A DNA stretch of 7,266 nucleotides from Acidobacteriota bacterium (GTDB lineage Bacteria > Acidobacteriota > Holophagae > Thermotomaculales > Thermotomaculaceae), in the NCBI GenBank assembly GCA_015487755.1, contig WFPG01000149.1, positions 1 through 7,266 of the forward strand, read 5' to 3'. The position numbers were made by a program, and so were the translations under genes. The notes under the pieces are model-generated. The model made no database searches, had not been told where the DNA came from, and saw nothing but the letters and a program-made list of their open reading frames with translations. Below are positions 1 to 6,762 of this stretch, piece by piece; the stretch's first letter is position 1; each line of letters begins with the position of its first letter.

Positions 1-46
1 ACGCTACATCTATCGCCACTAAAATACTTGTAAGTATGTTAATCAT
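1..46 (-). CDS. Truncated 5' end of a hydrophobic protein gene
   Basis: Only the first 15 codons lie in the window; the gene runs off the left edge. The visible start reads MINILTSILVAIDVA, a hydrophobic stretch that could begin a membrane segment. The start is well supported: an AGGAG Shine-Dalgarno site lies at 54-58 on the minus strand with about 7 bases to the ATG (46-44), and a TATAAT box lies further upstream at 94-99. The gene is divergent from the M16 peptidase gene. A short hydrophobic N-terminus of this kind is seen in SecG and many other small membrane proteins, but 15 residues are not enough to name it, so I leave the function open. Confidence 0.6.
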   Translation of the reverse strand, partial: MINILTSILVAIDVA

Positions 47-89
47 CCCTGTCTCCTTTTACAAAAGTCTAAAAAACTTCTCACAGACT

Positions 90-110
90 TGAAATTATAC
101 AATATTTTCA
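90..110. promoter_or_regulatory. Imperfect 21-bp dyad, candidate operator
   Basis: The outer arms TGAAA (90-94) and TTTCA (106-110) are perfect inverted copies, and the inner TAT/ATA pairs continue the symmetry, with 8 of 10 base pairs matching around a centre at base 100. It covers the TATAAT of the leftward promoter, where a bound regulator would block transcription. It resembles no operator I can name. AT-rich DNA yields such dyads by chance, so this is a candidate only. Confidence 0.25.
94..99 (-). promoter_or_regulatory. -10 box (TATAAT) for the leftward truncated gene
   Basis: On the minus strand this reads TATAAT, a perfect sigma70 -10 consensus. A start of transcription near 87 would give a leader of about 40 bases before the ATG at 46. 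No good -35 box is visible at 16-18 bases upstream (the region around 116-122 reads TATAAA-like), so the promoter may depend on an activator or be weak. The box lies inside the imperfect dyad at 90-110. Confidence 0.45.
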
Positions 111-141
111 CTATTTTTTATAGACGGCATTTGAAATAGTG
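109..141. promoter_or_regulatory. Perfect 8-bp inverted repeat in the divergent promoter region
   Basis: CACTATTT (109-116) and AAATAGTG (134-141) are exact inverted copies separated by 17 bases, with arm centres 25 bp apart. The right arm overlaps the -35 box of the M16 peptidase promoter (131-136), and the left arm lies next to the expected -35 zone of the leftward promoter. That position suits a shared regulator of both genes. There is no T-run as expected of a terminator on either strand after the repeat. Confidence 0.3.
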
Positions 142-158
142 TTTCTCTCTGCTAAAAT
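131..158 (+). promoter_or_regulatory. Sigma70-type promoter of the M16 peptidase gene
   Basis: TTGAAA (131-136) and TAAAAT (153-158) are separated by 16 bases, a good match to the -35/-10 consensus. Transcription would start near 164-166, about 15 bases before the ATG at 180. This argues against use of the TTG at 162, which would lie at or before the transcription start. Confidence 0.5.
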
Positions 159-170
159 TTATTGAGTTTT

Positions 171-174
171 GAGG
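171..174 (+). promoter_or_regulatory. Shine-Dalgarno site that fixes the M16 peptidase start
   Basis: GAGG at 171-174 (within GAGGTGG) sits 5 bases before the ATG at 180, which is good spacing. The upstream in-frame TTG at 162 has no comparable site in front of it, so the ATG at 180 is preferred. Confidence 0.6.
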
Positions 175-179
175 TGGAT

Positions 180-1397
180 ATGATTGTTTTAAAAAGGGTT
201 AAAGGGGTTACGGTTTTATACCAGAGGGTTTTTGAATCCCCTGTTTTTGCCCTTTCCGTATGTGTAAAATGCGGCTCAAGGGACGAGAAAAAAGGGGAAT
301 ACGGGCTGACTCACTTCTTTGAGCACATGGTTTTCAAAGGGACTGATAAAAGGAGTGCAGAGGAGATATCAAGGGATATTGAAGGGTTAGGCGGGGAATT
401 GGACGCTTTTACCACAAGGGACAACCTCTGTTTTACCTGCAAAATGCCCTTTAACTACTATGAAAAGGGAATGGAAGTTCTCTTTGACATGCTTTTAAAC
501 CCTGTTTTCAGGGAAGAGGATATTGCCCTTGAAAAGGGGGTTGTTAAAGAAGAGTTGAGAATGTCAAAGGAAAACCACGACGACAGCGGGGACGAACTTT
601 TCATATCCCTAATTTATCCAGAAAAGGAATTGGGGCGCTCAATTTTAGGGAATGAAAAAAGCATTGATTCTTTTTCCAGAAAACAATTGTTTGATTACAG
701 AGAGTCAAGGATTTCAGGAAACAACCTTATTGTAAGCGGGGTGGGAAATATTGAAGAAGACACCTTTTTTAAAAAGATAGAAAACTATTTATCAGAGGTA
801 AACCAATCAGGCTGCTCCCCTTCAAAAGAAAGACAAAACTTTAACACATTTGAAAAAAGGGTTTTAAGAAAAGGAATGGACGGGGTAAACCTTTACATAG
901 GGTTTAACACATTTCCCGCAAACCACAAAGACAGGTTCGCACTTTCAATTTTAAACAATATTTTAGGGGACGGGATGAGTTCAAGGCTTTTTGTAAGGAT
1001 AAGGGAAAAGTTGGGCATTGCTTATTCAATAAGTTCATTTCCCGTTTACCACAGAAACGAAGGCATGCTTTACATTTTCGCTTCAACCTCAAAGGGCAAA
1101 GAAGAGAGGCTGAAAGAGGAAATCTTAAACGAGTGCTTTAACTTGAAAACAACTTTAAATGAAAGTGAGTTTAACAAAGGGAAAAATCAGTTAATAGGGA
1201 ATTTAAGCATGGGGCTTGAAACAGCGTTAAGCAAGGCTATGTTTAACACAAGGAATATAACCGTTTACCAGAAACCTTATGAATTTAAAGATATTATATC
1301 TTTAATTGAAAAGGTTGATTTTTATCAGGTTAAAAACCTTGCGGAAAGAATATTTAAAAAGGAAAACTCGGCAATTCTTTTTTACGGAAATGTTTAA
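180..1397 (+). CDS. M16 family zinc metallopeptidase (processing-peptidase type)
   Basis: This 405-residue protein belongs to the M16 (pitrilysin/processing peptidase) family, whose members cleave peptides and short unfolded proteins in a closed two-domain chamber. The inverted zinc motif is complete: HFFEH (His45, Glu48, His49) and the downstream KEEL glutamates (124-125) at the family's usual distance of about 76 residues. The second half carries the conserved SSRLF...REKLGIAYS block near residues 270-285. Length fits a single catalytic M16B subunit, and no partner subunit gene is adjacent. There is no signal peptide, so it is probably cytoplasmic. The start at 180 is chosen over the in-frame TTG at 162 because of the Shine-Dalgarno and promoter positions. 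Oddly, it carries two CxxC motifs (Cys28/31 and Cys84/87). Its stop overlaps the convergent NlpC/P60 gene. The natural substrate is unknown. Confidence 0.93.
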   Translation: MIVLKRVKGVTVLYQRVFESPVFALSVCVKCGSRDEKKGEYGLTHFFEHMVFKGTDKRSAEEISRDIEGLGGELDAFTTRDNLCFTCKMPFNYYEKGMEVLFDMLLNPVFREEDIALEKGVVKEELRMSKENHDDSGDELFISLIYPEKELGRSILGNEKSIDSFSRKQLFDYRESRISGNNLIVSGVGNIEEDTFFKKIENYLSEVNQSGCSPSKERQNFNTFEKRVLRKGMDGVNLYIGFNTFPANHKDRFALSILNNILGDGMSSRLFVRIREKLGIAYSISSFPVYHRNEGMLYIFASTSKGKEERLKEEILNECFNLKTTLNESEFNKGKNQLIGNLSMGLETALSKAMFNTRNITVYQKPYEFKDIISLIEKVDFYQVKNLAERIFKKENSAILFYGNV

Positions 1398-1855
1398 TCA
1401 ATAACCCTTCTTGCGTATTTAAAGTGTTTTCTCCAGTATTTATTGTCAAGGTAAACCTTAAACACACCCTTTGAAGGGGAAGCGTGTATCATCTGCTTAT
1501 TACCCACATAAATCCCTACATGGTTAGGGCTTCCGAAGATCTTTCCTATTTTAAAGAAAAGTATATCTCCCTTTTTAAGTTTCTTAAATTTGAGTTTGCC
1601 GGTAACCTTCTCACCAACCTTTTTTAACTTTTTAGTTGTGGCAGGCAAATTGTACCCGGCATGCTTATAGCAGTAATGAACAAGCCCCGAACAGTCAAAG
1701 GAATTAGGGCCTTTGCCTCCGAGGGAATATGGCTTCCCTATCTGCTTGTAAGCAACAGCCACAACAACATTTGCAGGCTCATATGTAGGCTTTTTGTGGC
1801 AGGAAATTGTAGAAAACAACAGTATAAAACTTAAAACAAAGAAAGTTTTTTTCAT
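1394..1855 (-). CDS. NlpC/P60 family (C40) cell-wall peptidase, probable lipoprotein
   Basis: This 153-residue protein is a minimal NlpC/P60 cysteine peptidase, a family that cuts peptide stems of peptidoglycan, often between D-gamma-glutamyl and diaminopimelate residues. A signal peptide (KK followed by a hydrophobic run to residue 17) ends in TISC, a plausible though not ideal lipobox (Thr rather than Leu at -3), with Cys19 as the lipid site. The catalytic set is visible: Cys55 in DCSGL, His112 in NHVGIYVG and a third polar residue, His124, in MIHASPSKG. There is no extra SH3 or LysM binding domain. It follows sufU by 42 bases on the same strand and may be reached by read-through, but it has no clear Shine-Dalgarno site. 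A function in envelope growth or turnover is inferred from family only; no link to iron-sulfur assembly is implied. Confidence 0.9.
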   Translation of the reverse strand: MKKTFFVLSFILLFSTISCHKKPTYEPANVVVAVAYKQIGKPYSLGGKGPNSFDCSGLVHYCYKHAGYNLPATTKKLKKVGEKVTGKLKFKKLKKGDILFFKIGKIFGSPNHVGIYVGNKQMIHASPSKGVFKVYLDNKYWRKHFKYARRVID

Positions 1856-1856
1856 A

Positions 1857-1871
1857 CTGATATTTTATCAG
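1857..1871. repeat. Perfect 6-bp hairpin directly before the NlpC/P60 start codon
   Basis: CTGATA (1857-1862) and TATCAG (1866-1871) form a perfect stem with a 3-base loop. On the minus strand it ends one base before the ATG of the NlpC/P60 gene, taking the place of a ribosome binding site. On the plus strand it is followed by a T-rich stretch (1872-1885), so it could act as a weak terminator for plus-strand read-through from the M16 gene. The stem is AT-rich and weak. A TAAAAT (minus, 1867-1862) with TTGAAA (minus, 1888-1883), 15 bases apart, overlaps it as a poor promoter candidate. Confidence 0.35.
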
Positions 1872-1897
1872 ATTTTAACTTTTTTCAATGTTTGATT

Positions 1898-2320
1898 TTA
1901 CTTTTCGTGTTTCAATGTGTTTTCAAGGGTTATCCAGGGCAAAAGGGCACACTTAATCCTTACGGGAAGCCTTCTAACCCCGCTTAATGCCTTTAACTCA
2001 AAAATTTCGTCAAACTCTTCTTCAGGCAATTCCCCTTTAAGGTACTTTTTAACCCTTTCAATAAACTTCTCAGCCTCTTCTATGCTCATGTCTTTAACTC
2101 TTTCAGACATTATAGAGCCTGAAGCGGTGCATATAGCACAACCCTTTGTGCATACGGAAAGGTCTTTTAACTTTCCGTCCTCAACCTTTGCAATTACCTC
2201 AACCTTATCTCCGCAACTTGCATTATGCCCCTTTTCCGAAATCCCGTCTATCTCTTTGCAATTCCTCGGGTTTTTGTAATGGTCAAGTATAACTTCCTGA
2301 TAAATAGGGTCTATATTCAT
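1898..2320 (-). CDS. sufU: SufU, zinc-dependent sulfur acceptor of the SUF system
   Basis: This 140-residue protein has the IscU/SufU fold. SufU takes persulfide sulfur from SufS and passes it to the SufBCD scaffold. The conserved ligands are Cys36 and Asp38 (in ASCGD), Cys61 (in KGCAIC) and Cys124 (in RIKCALLPW). The spacing of about 62 residues between the last two cysteines includes the insertion typical of SufU rather than IscU, and the HYKNPRN motif near residues 14-20 is characteristic. IscU's C-terminal LPPVK motif and its His ligand before the last Cys are absent, which also favours SufU. The ATG overlaps the sufS stop (ATGA), with a strong AAGGAGG site inside the end of sufS (2331-2337). 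Unusual are the extra Cys57 and Cys64 on either side of zinc ligand Cys61, and Cys21. Confidence 0.93.
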   Translation of the reverse strand: MNIDPIYQEVILDHYKNPRNCKEIDGISEKGHNASCGDKVEVIAKVEDGKLKDLSVCTKGCAICTASGSIMSERVKDMSIEEAEKFIERVKKYLKGELPEEEFDEIFELKALSGVRRLPVRIKCALLPWITLENTLKHEK

Positions 2321-3525
2321 AGTTTAAATACCTCCTTACATCGCTTGACGGCTTTAACAAGCCTTTCAACATCCTCAAGGTCATTGTAGAGGTAAAATGT
2401 TGCCCTTGCAAACGAATCCTGATTAAGATAAGTAATCAAAGGCTCTGCGCAGTGCATTCCGGCTCTTATACACACATTGTCTTCCGCTAAAATTGTGGCT
2501 ATGTCATGAGGGTGTATTCCGTCTATTGTAAAAGAAACAATCCCGTTTGAAATTCTTTCAGGGGCAAAAACATGTACCCCTTCTATCTCTTTAATCCTTT
2601 TAATTGCCTCTTTCGCAAGGGTTTTTTCGTGTTCTTCTATTTTATCCAGCCCTATTCCTTCAAGATATTCAATAGCCTTTAAAAGAGAAATTACAGCCCC
2701 TATAGGCGGAGTGCCCGCTTCAAATTTGTTGGGAAGGGGTGCAAACTCTGTTTTTTCAATTGAAACAGATTCAATCATATCCCCGCCTGTTAAAAAAGGC
2801 TCCATCTCTTCTAAAACCTCTTTCTTCCCGTATAAAACCCCCACACCGTCAAAAGCGCACAGTTTATGGCCTGAAAAAACCACAAAGTCAGGGTTAATGC
2901 CTAACTCTTTAAAATTGATTTTGTGGTGGGGCATGTATTGAGCGCCGTCAAGAAGAACCTTTATCCCCTTTTCTTCCGCTATTTTGCAAACTTCAACAAA
3001 TGGGGATATTGTGCCTAAAACATTTGAGCACATAGAAAGGGCTATAAGTTTGGTTTTATCTGTTATAAGTTTTGTAATGTTTTCAAGGGGGAGTATCAAA
3101 CTCTCCCTATCAATATATGCGATTTTTAATTTAAGGCTTTTCTTTTCCGCTAATCTTTGCCAGGGCACAAAGTTTGCGTGGTGCTCCATTATTGAAACAA
3201 TTATTTCATCCCCTTCTTTTAAGGTTTCACCGAAAGAGTAAGCAACAAGGTTTATAGATTCAGTTGTATTTTTTGTAAAAATAATTGATTCGGGGCTATC
3301 TACCCCTAAAAATTCAGCAGTTTTTTCCCTTGCTTTGTCGTATAAAACGGTTGTTTCCCAACTTTGCTTATAGACTCCCCTGTGTATGTTTGCGTATGTT
3401 TTTCTGTAAAAATCTGCAACAAAGTCAATAACATAAGAGGGTTTCTGGGCTGACGCACCGCTGTCTAAAAAACAAAGTCCCGGATTTTCCCCGAATATCG
3501 GGAAATCCTTTTTCAAATCAAGCAT
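2317..3525 (-). CDS. sufS: SufS, type II cysteine desulfurase (PLP-dependent)
   Basis: This 402-residue enzyme converts L-cysteine to L-alanine and holds the sulfur as a persulfide for cluster assembly. Visible landmarks are EHHAN (114-118) near the cofactor, Asp193 in LLDGAQ that contacts the pyridine nitrogen, the PLP-binding Lys221 in FSGHK, the catalytic Cys359 in RAGMHCAEP on the short lobe loop typical of type II enzymes, and Arg374 in ARATFYLYN that binds the substrate carboxylate. His340 in HPHD lies 19 residues before Cys359, the same offset as the Bacillus subtilis His342/Cys361 pair, where the His replaces a zinc ligand of SufU. This matches the sufU gene immediately downstream. 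Length is normal for the family. The start lies 1 base after the sufD stop, with its AGGAG site inside the sufD tail. Confidence 0.95.
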   Translation of the reverse strand: MLDLKKDFPIFGENPGLCFLDSGASAQKPSYVIDFVADFYRKTYANIHRGVYKQSWETTVLYDKAREKTAEFLGVDSPESIIFTKNTTESINLVAYSFGETLKEGDEIIVSIMEHHANFVPWQRLAEKKSLKLKIAYIDRESLILPLENITKLITDKTKLIALSMCSNVLGTISPFVEVCKIAEEKGIKVLLDGAQYMPHHKINFKELGINPDFVVFSGHKLCAFDGVGVLYGKKEVLEEMEPFLTGGDMIESVSIEKTEFAPLPNKFEAGTPPIGAVISLLKAIEYLEGIGLDKIEEHEKTLAKEAIKRIKEIEGVHVFAPERISNGIVSFTIDGIHPHDIATILAEDNVCIRAGMHCAEPLITYLNQDSFARATFYLYNDLEDVERLVKAVKRCKEVFKL

Positions 3526-3526
3526 A

Positions 3527-4582
3527 TCACATTAACTCCTTAATCTTTCTATGACAGAAGTCAAGGAAGTACTTCTTGATTTTATTGTCCATGTTTTTGT
3601 AGAAAAAGTCAATGTAACCGTTTAAAATCATTGCCTTAGCCTCTTTTTCGTCAATACCCCTTGATTTAAGGTAAAAAAGTTGGGAATCCTCAAAAGAGTG
3701 CATTGAAGTGCCGTGGGAACATTCAACATCCGGGTTTAAAATCTCTAACTGCGGATAAGAAACGCTGTAACTTTCTTCAGAAAGAATAATATTCCTTGCG
3801 CTTTGAAACGCTTTTGTATTTTTTGCTTTCTCATCAATAAACAACAAGCCGTTTAAGATTGATTTAGCCTTATCCTGAACTATGGATAAATTGTTTATCT
3901 CAGATTTTGACTTTTCCCCGTAATGAAAAGCCTTAAATAATGTGTCGGTAAAACTTGAATTGTTTAAGATATTGGTTTGATACCTGTTAAATTCCGCCCC
4001 ATTTTCAAGGTTAGCCATGGTTTCTATTCTGGTAAAAGAATCTGCAAGTTGAAGGAGAAACACGCTTGACTTTGCATTTTCAAGAAGTTTGTGGTTAGTC
4101 CTGAAAAACAGCAATGAATTTTCTTCCCCGTCTAAAATTATGTTAAGCCTTAACTCTGCATTTTCCATTACAAGGAAATTAAACAACAAATTTAAAAAGG
4201 AATTCTCAAGGGGTTTAAAGAATATTGTTAAAACAGTTTTACAATCAGGCTTTACAGTTATGTCAACCTGCCTTGAAAGTGTTTTCCCGCTATCAAGGAT
4301 AAAGTATTCGTTTATTGAATTTTCTTTTTCTTCAAAAACAACCTTTTCAAACCTTCCCTTTTCAATTATCAGGTTTTTAAAAAAATCTTTCTGGTAATCT
4401 ATTTCGTTGAAAAACTGGGAATACTTTTTATGCTCTATCTTTTCCGCAAGTTTTTTGAAAAAAACGGTTTCATTGTCAAACTCGTTAAAAGAGAGAACCT
4501 CTTTTACCTTTTCAGGCTTAAGGTTAAAGTATCTCCAGTCTTCGCTTTTATTTGTAGGATAATTCTTTATTTCAATAGCCAT
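3527..4582 (-). CDS. sufD: SufD, scaffold subunit of the SufBCD complex
   Basis: This 351-residue protein is the SufB paralogue that pairs with SufB to form the site where the nascent cluster is assembled. The N-terminal SEDWRYFNL (13-21) is the family's typical entry motif. The central part is the expected beta-helix region, followed by the conserved PQLEI...VECSHG block with Cys288 and His290 (matching the conserved Cys-x-His of SufD) and QLFYLKSRGI (301-310) leading to the C-terminal helices that bind SufC. It is shorter than E. coli SufD (about 420), mainly in the N-terminal part, and more diverged than its neighbours. After the CSHG motif it reads TSMHSF where many SufD proteins have an ATVGxL-like sequence. 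Its AGGAGG site overlaps the TAG stop of sufB. Confidence 0.9.
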   Translation of the reverse strand: MAIEIKNYPTNKSEDWRYFNLKPEKVKEVLSFNEFDNETVFFKKLAEKIEHKKYSQFFNEIDYQKDFFKNLIIEKGRFEKVVFEEKENSINEYFILDSGKTLSRQVDITVKPDCKTVLTIFFKPLENSFLNLLFNFLVMENAELRLNIILDGEENSLLFFRTNHKLLENAKSSVFLLQLADSFTRIETMANLENGAEFNRYQTNILNNSSFTDTLFKAFHYGEKSKSEINNLSIVQDKAKSILNGLLFIDEKAKNTKAFQSARNIILSEESYSVSYPQLEILNPDVECSHGTSMHSFEDSQLFYLKSRGIDEKEAKAMILNGYIDFFYKNMDNKIKKYFLDFCHRKIKELM

Positions 4583-4590
4583 CTCTCCTC

Positions 4591-6012
4591 CTAACCTATT
4601 GAGCCTTCCATCTCTAAAGAGACAAGCCTGTTAAACTCAACAGCATACTCCATTGGAAGTTCTTTTGTAAAAGGCTCAAAGAATCCGTTTATTATCATTG
4701 TTGAGGCCTCATCTTCGCTTAACCCTCTTGACATAAGGTAGAACAACTGGTCTTCCTGAATTTTAGAAACCGTTGCCTCATGGGTTAACTTTGTGGTAGG
4801 CTCGTAAACTTCCATTCTCGGGTAAGTATCGCTTCTTGCCTTGTCCCCGAATATTAAAGCATCGCATTTAACATCGCTTTTGCAGTTTTTCATTCCCTTG
4901 TTCACTTTTATCCACCCTCTGTAGGAAGCCCTGCCTGTCCCTTTGGAAATAGACTTGGAAACAATCCTTGATGTGGTGTTAGGCGCAAGGTGGAATGCCT
5001 TTGCCCCGCTGTCCTGATGTTGCCCTTCTCCTGCAAGTGCAACCGACAAAACTTCTGCATGAGCCCCTTCCCCTTTAAGGAATATTGCAGGGTACTTCAT
5101 TGTAAACTTTGCGCCTATATTTCCGTCAACCCATTCAACTGTCGCGTTTTCATAGGCAACTGCCCTTTTTGTAACAAGGTTATATACATTGTTTGACCAG
5201 TTCTGAATTGTGGAATACCTTATTCTCGCCCCCTTTAAAGCAATAACTTCAACAACGGCAGCGTGAAGGGAGTCTGAAGAGTAAACAGGCGCGGAGCAGC
5301 CTTCAATATAATGGACATCCGAGCCTTCGTCAGCAATAATGAGAGTCCTTTCAAACTGCCCCATATTCTGGGCATTTATCCTGAAGTATGCCTGCAAAGG
5401 TGTCTCAACCTTTACCCCTTTAGGCACATAGATAAAACTGCCTCCGGACCACACTGCAGAATTTAATGCGGCAAATTTATTGTCGTGAATCGGGATTACA
5501 GTACCGAAGTATTTTTTTACAAGTTCGGGATACTCTTTTACCGCCGAATCCATATCTAAAAACACGATACCCAATTTCTCAAACTCTTTTTTTATTGAGT
5601 GATAGACAACTTCAGATTCATACTGAGCCGTAACCCCTGCAAGGAATTTTCTTTCAACCTCGGGAATTCCTAATTTGTCAAAAGTTTCTTTTATCTCTTC
5701 CGGAACATCGTCCCAGGATTTTTCATGGTCTTTTTCTGGTTTTATGTAATAGTGGATATTGTCAAAGTCAACAGTTGCAAGCAATTCGGTGTTTCCCCAC
5801 CACGGCATAGGCATTTTCTTAAATGCACGGTATGCCTTAAGCCTGAATTCAAGCATCCATTCAGGCTCTTTCTTAAACTCCGAAATAGCCCTTACAATCT
5901 CTTCGGTAAGGCCTTTATCTGATTTAAACTTATATTTTTCTTCGGTTTTAAAACCGTATTTATACTCTTCACTTATGGATTTTAATTCATTGTTATTTTT
6001 ATTATCCGCCAT
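4591..6012 (-). CDS. sufB: SufB, Fe-S cluster scaffold subunit
   Basis: This 473-residue protein is the core scaffold of the SufBCD complex, where sulfur and iron meet to form a nascent cluster. It aligns over its full length with known SufB proteins (MPMPWWG near 67-73, FIYVPKGV at 193-200, YIEGCSAP at 235-242). Cys239 corresponds to E. coli Cys254, where sulfur enters, and Cys383 ([10 protein letters not shown]) to Cys405, the cluster-site cysteine at the SufB-SufD interface. His411-Glu412 in THEAT correspond to the E. coli His433-Glu434 pair. The only other cysteine is Cys377, and the N-terminal CxxCxxxC motif of some SufB proteins is absent. The C-terminal [16 protein letters not shown] block binds SufC. 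The start has an AGGGAG site overlapping the sufC stop, 6 bases before the ATG. Confidence 0.97.
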   Translation of the reverse strand: MADNKNNNELKSISEEYKYGFKTEEKYKFKSDKGLTEEIVRAISEFKKEPEWMLEFRLKAYRAFKKMPMPWWGNTELLATVDFDNIHYYIKPEKDHEKSWDDVPEEIKETFDKLGIPEVERKFLAGVTAQYESEVVYHSIKKEFEKLGIVFLDMDSAVKEYPELVKKYFGTVIPIHDNKFAALNSAVWSGGSFIYVPKGVKVETPLQAYFRINAQNMGQFERTLIIADEGSDVHYIEGCSAPVYSSDSLHAAVVEVIALKGARIRYSTIQNWSNNVYNLVTKRAVAYENATVEWVDGNIGAKFTMKYPAIFLKGEGAHAEVLSVALAGEGQHQDSGAKAFHLAPNTTSRIVSKSISKGTGRASYRGWIKVNKGMKNCKSDVKCDALIFGDKARSDTYPRMEVYEPTTKLTHEATVSKIQEDQLFYLMSRGLSEDEASTMIINGFFEPFTKELPMEYAVEFNRLVSLEMEGSIG

Positions 6013-6024
6013 AGCACACTCCCT

Positions 6025-6762
6025 TTAAGCGTTTGAAAGAACGGAGTCATAGCCGTTTTTCTCAATTTCCTCGGCTAATGAAATATCCCCCTCTAAAGCA
6101 ATTTTCCCTTCGTTTAGAACAAAAACATTGTCAACTTCAAGGAAGTTTAAAAGTTTTTGATAATGGGTAATAAGAAGGACGGTTGTTCCGTTTTCTTTTG
6201 CCTTTTTTATTCCCTCTCCCACAATCTTTAAAGCGTCAACATCAAGCCCTGAGTCAGGCTCGTCTAAAATTGCAAGTTTAGGGTTAAACAAAAGCAATTG
6301 CAATGTTTCTAACTTCTTCTTCTCACCGCCTGAAAAACCTTCGTTTAAGTACCTGTAAAGAAAAGATTTATCTATGCCTAAAAAATCCATCCAGTTTGTT
6401 AAGGATTTTTGAAACTCGGTGTAATCAATACTCCCCTTTAAAGCCTTGTATGCCTGCTGCAAAAATTTAACAACGGTAACACCGGGAACTTCAATTGGGT
6501 GCTGAAAACCTAAAAATATCCCCTGTTGAGCCCTTTTATGAACTGGCAGACTCAATATCTCAACACCGTCAAGGAAAACCTCACCGCTTACCTCATACTG
6601 GGGGTGCCCCATAATTGCATAAGCAAGGGTTGATTTGCCTATTCCGTTTTTCCCCATTATGGTTGACACAGTACCTTTATCAAGTGAAAGGTTTAACCCC
6701 GATATAACCTTTTTATCCGCAATGGAAACATTTAACTCCTTAATCTCAAAGAACTTTTTCAT
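6025..6762 (-). CDS. sufC: SufC, ABC-type ATPase of the SufBCD complex
   Basis: This 245-residue protein is the cytoplasmic ATPase that drives conformational change of the SufB-SufD scaffold. It is not a transporter despite its ABC fold. All nucleotide-binding elements are present: Walker A GKNGIGKST (37-45), Q-loop Gln87 in GFQHP, signature FSGGEKKK (143-150), Walker B LAILDEPD with Asp167 and Glu168, the D-loop SGLD, and the switch His200 in LLITH. The DEPDSGLDVDALKIV stretch is diagnostic for SufC among ABC proteins. The first 17 bases overlap the end of the regulator gene, and the AGGAG site (6768-6772) lies within it, so translation is probably coupled. Placement of sufC before sufB is one of several orders found in bacteria. 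Confidence 0.97.
   Translation of the reverse strand: MKKFFEIKELNVSIADKKVISGLNLSLDKGTVSTIMGKNGIGKSTLAYAIMGHPQYEVSGEVFLDGVEILSLPVHKRAQQGIFLGFQHPIEVPGVTVVKFLQQAYKALKGSIDYTEFQKSLTNWMDFLGIDKSFLYRYLNEGFSGGEKKKLETLQLLLFNPKLAILDEPDSGLDVDALKIVGEGIKKAKENGTTVLLITHYQKLLNFLEVDNVFVLNEGKIALEGDISLAEEIEKNGYDSVLSNA

Noticed and set aside
1..46. Naming the truncated gene secG
   Set aside because: The hydrophobic N-terminus is compatible, but 15 residues are too few and no SecG-specific motif is visible.
65..90. Inverted repeat AAGTCT/AGACTT in the leader of the truncated gene
   Set aside because: A 6-bp stem with a 14-base loop in AT-rich DNA is weak and matches no riboswitch or attenuator I recognise.
89..117. 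Second promoter-like pair TTGAAA/TATTTT on the plus strand
   Set aside because: Spacing is acceptable (17 bases) but the -10 is poorer than the 131-158 promoter; in AT-rich DNA such pairs arise often.
162..179. In-frame TTG upstream as start of the M16 gene
   Set aside because: No Shine-Dalgarno site precedes it, and it lies at or before the transcription start predicted from the 131-158 promoter; the ATG at 180 has GAGG at good spacing.
1856..1897. Rho-independent terminator for the suf operon
   Set aside because: The only hairpin has a weak AT-rich stem and, on the minus strand, is followed by the ATG and an A-run rather than a T-run.
1917..2279. Plus-strand open frame of 120 codons opposite sufU
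   Set aside because: It is antisense to a well-conserved gene, has no ribosome binding site and its product resembles no known family; it is a shadow of sufU.
4089..4397. Plus-strand open frame of 102 codons opposite sufD
   Set aside because: It is antisense to sufD, with low-complexity composition and no start signal; the open frame follows from sufD codon use.
5759..6028. Plus-strand open frames opposite the start of sufB
   Set aside because: Two overlapping frames in the same antisense region with no start signals; sufB itself is clear at family level.
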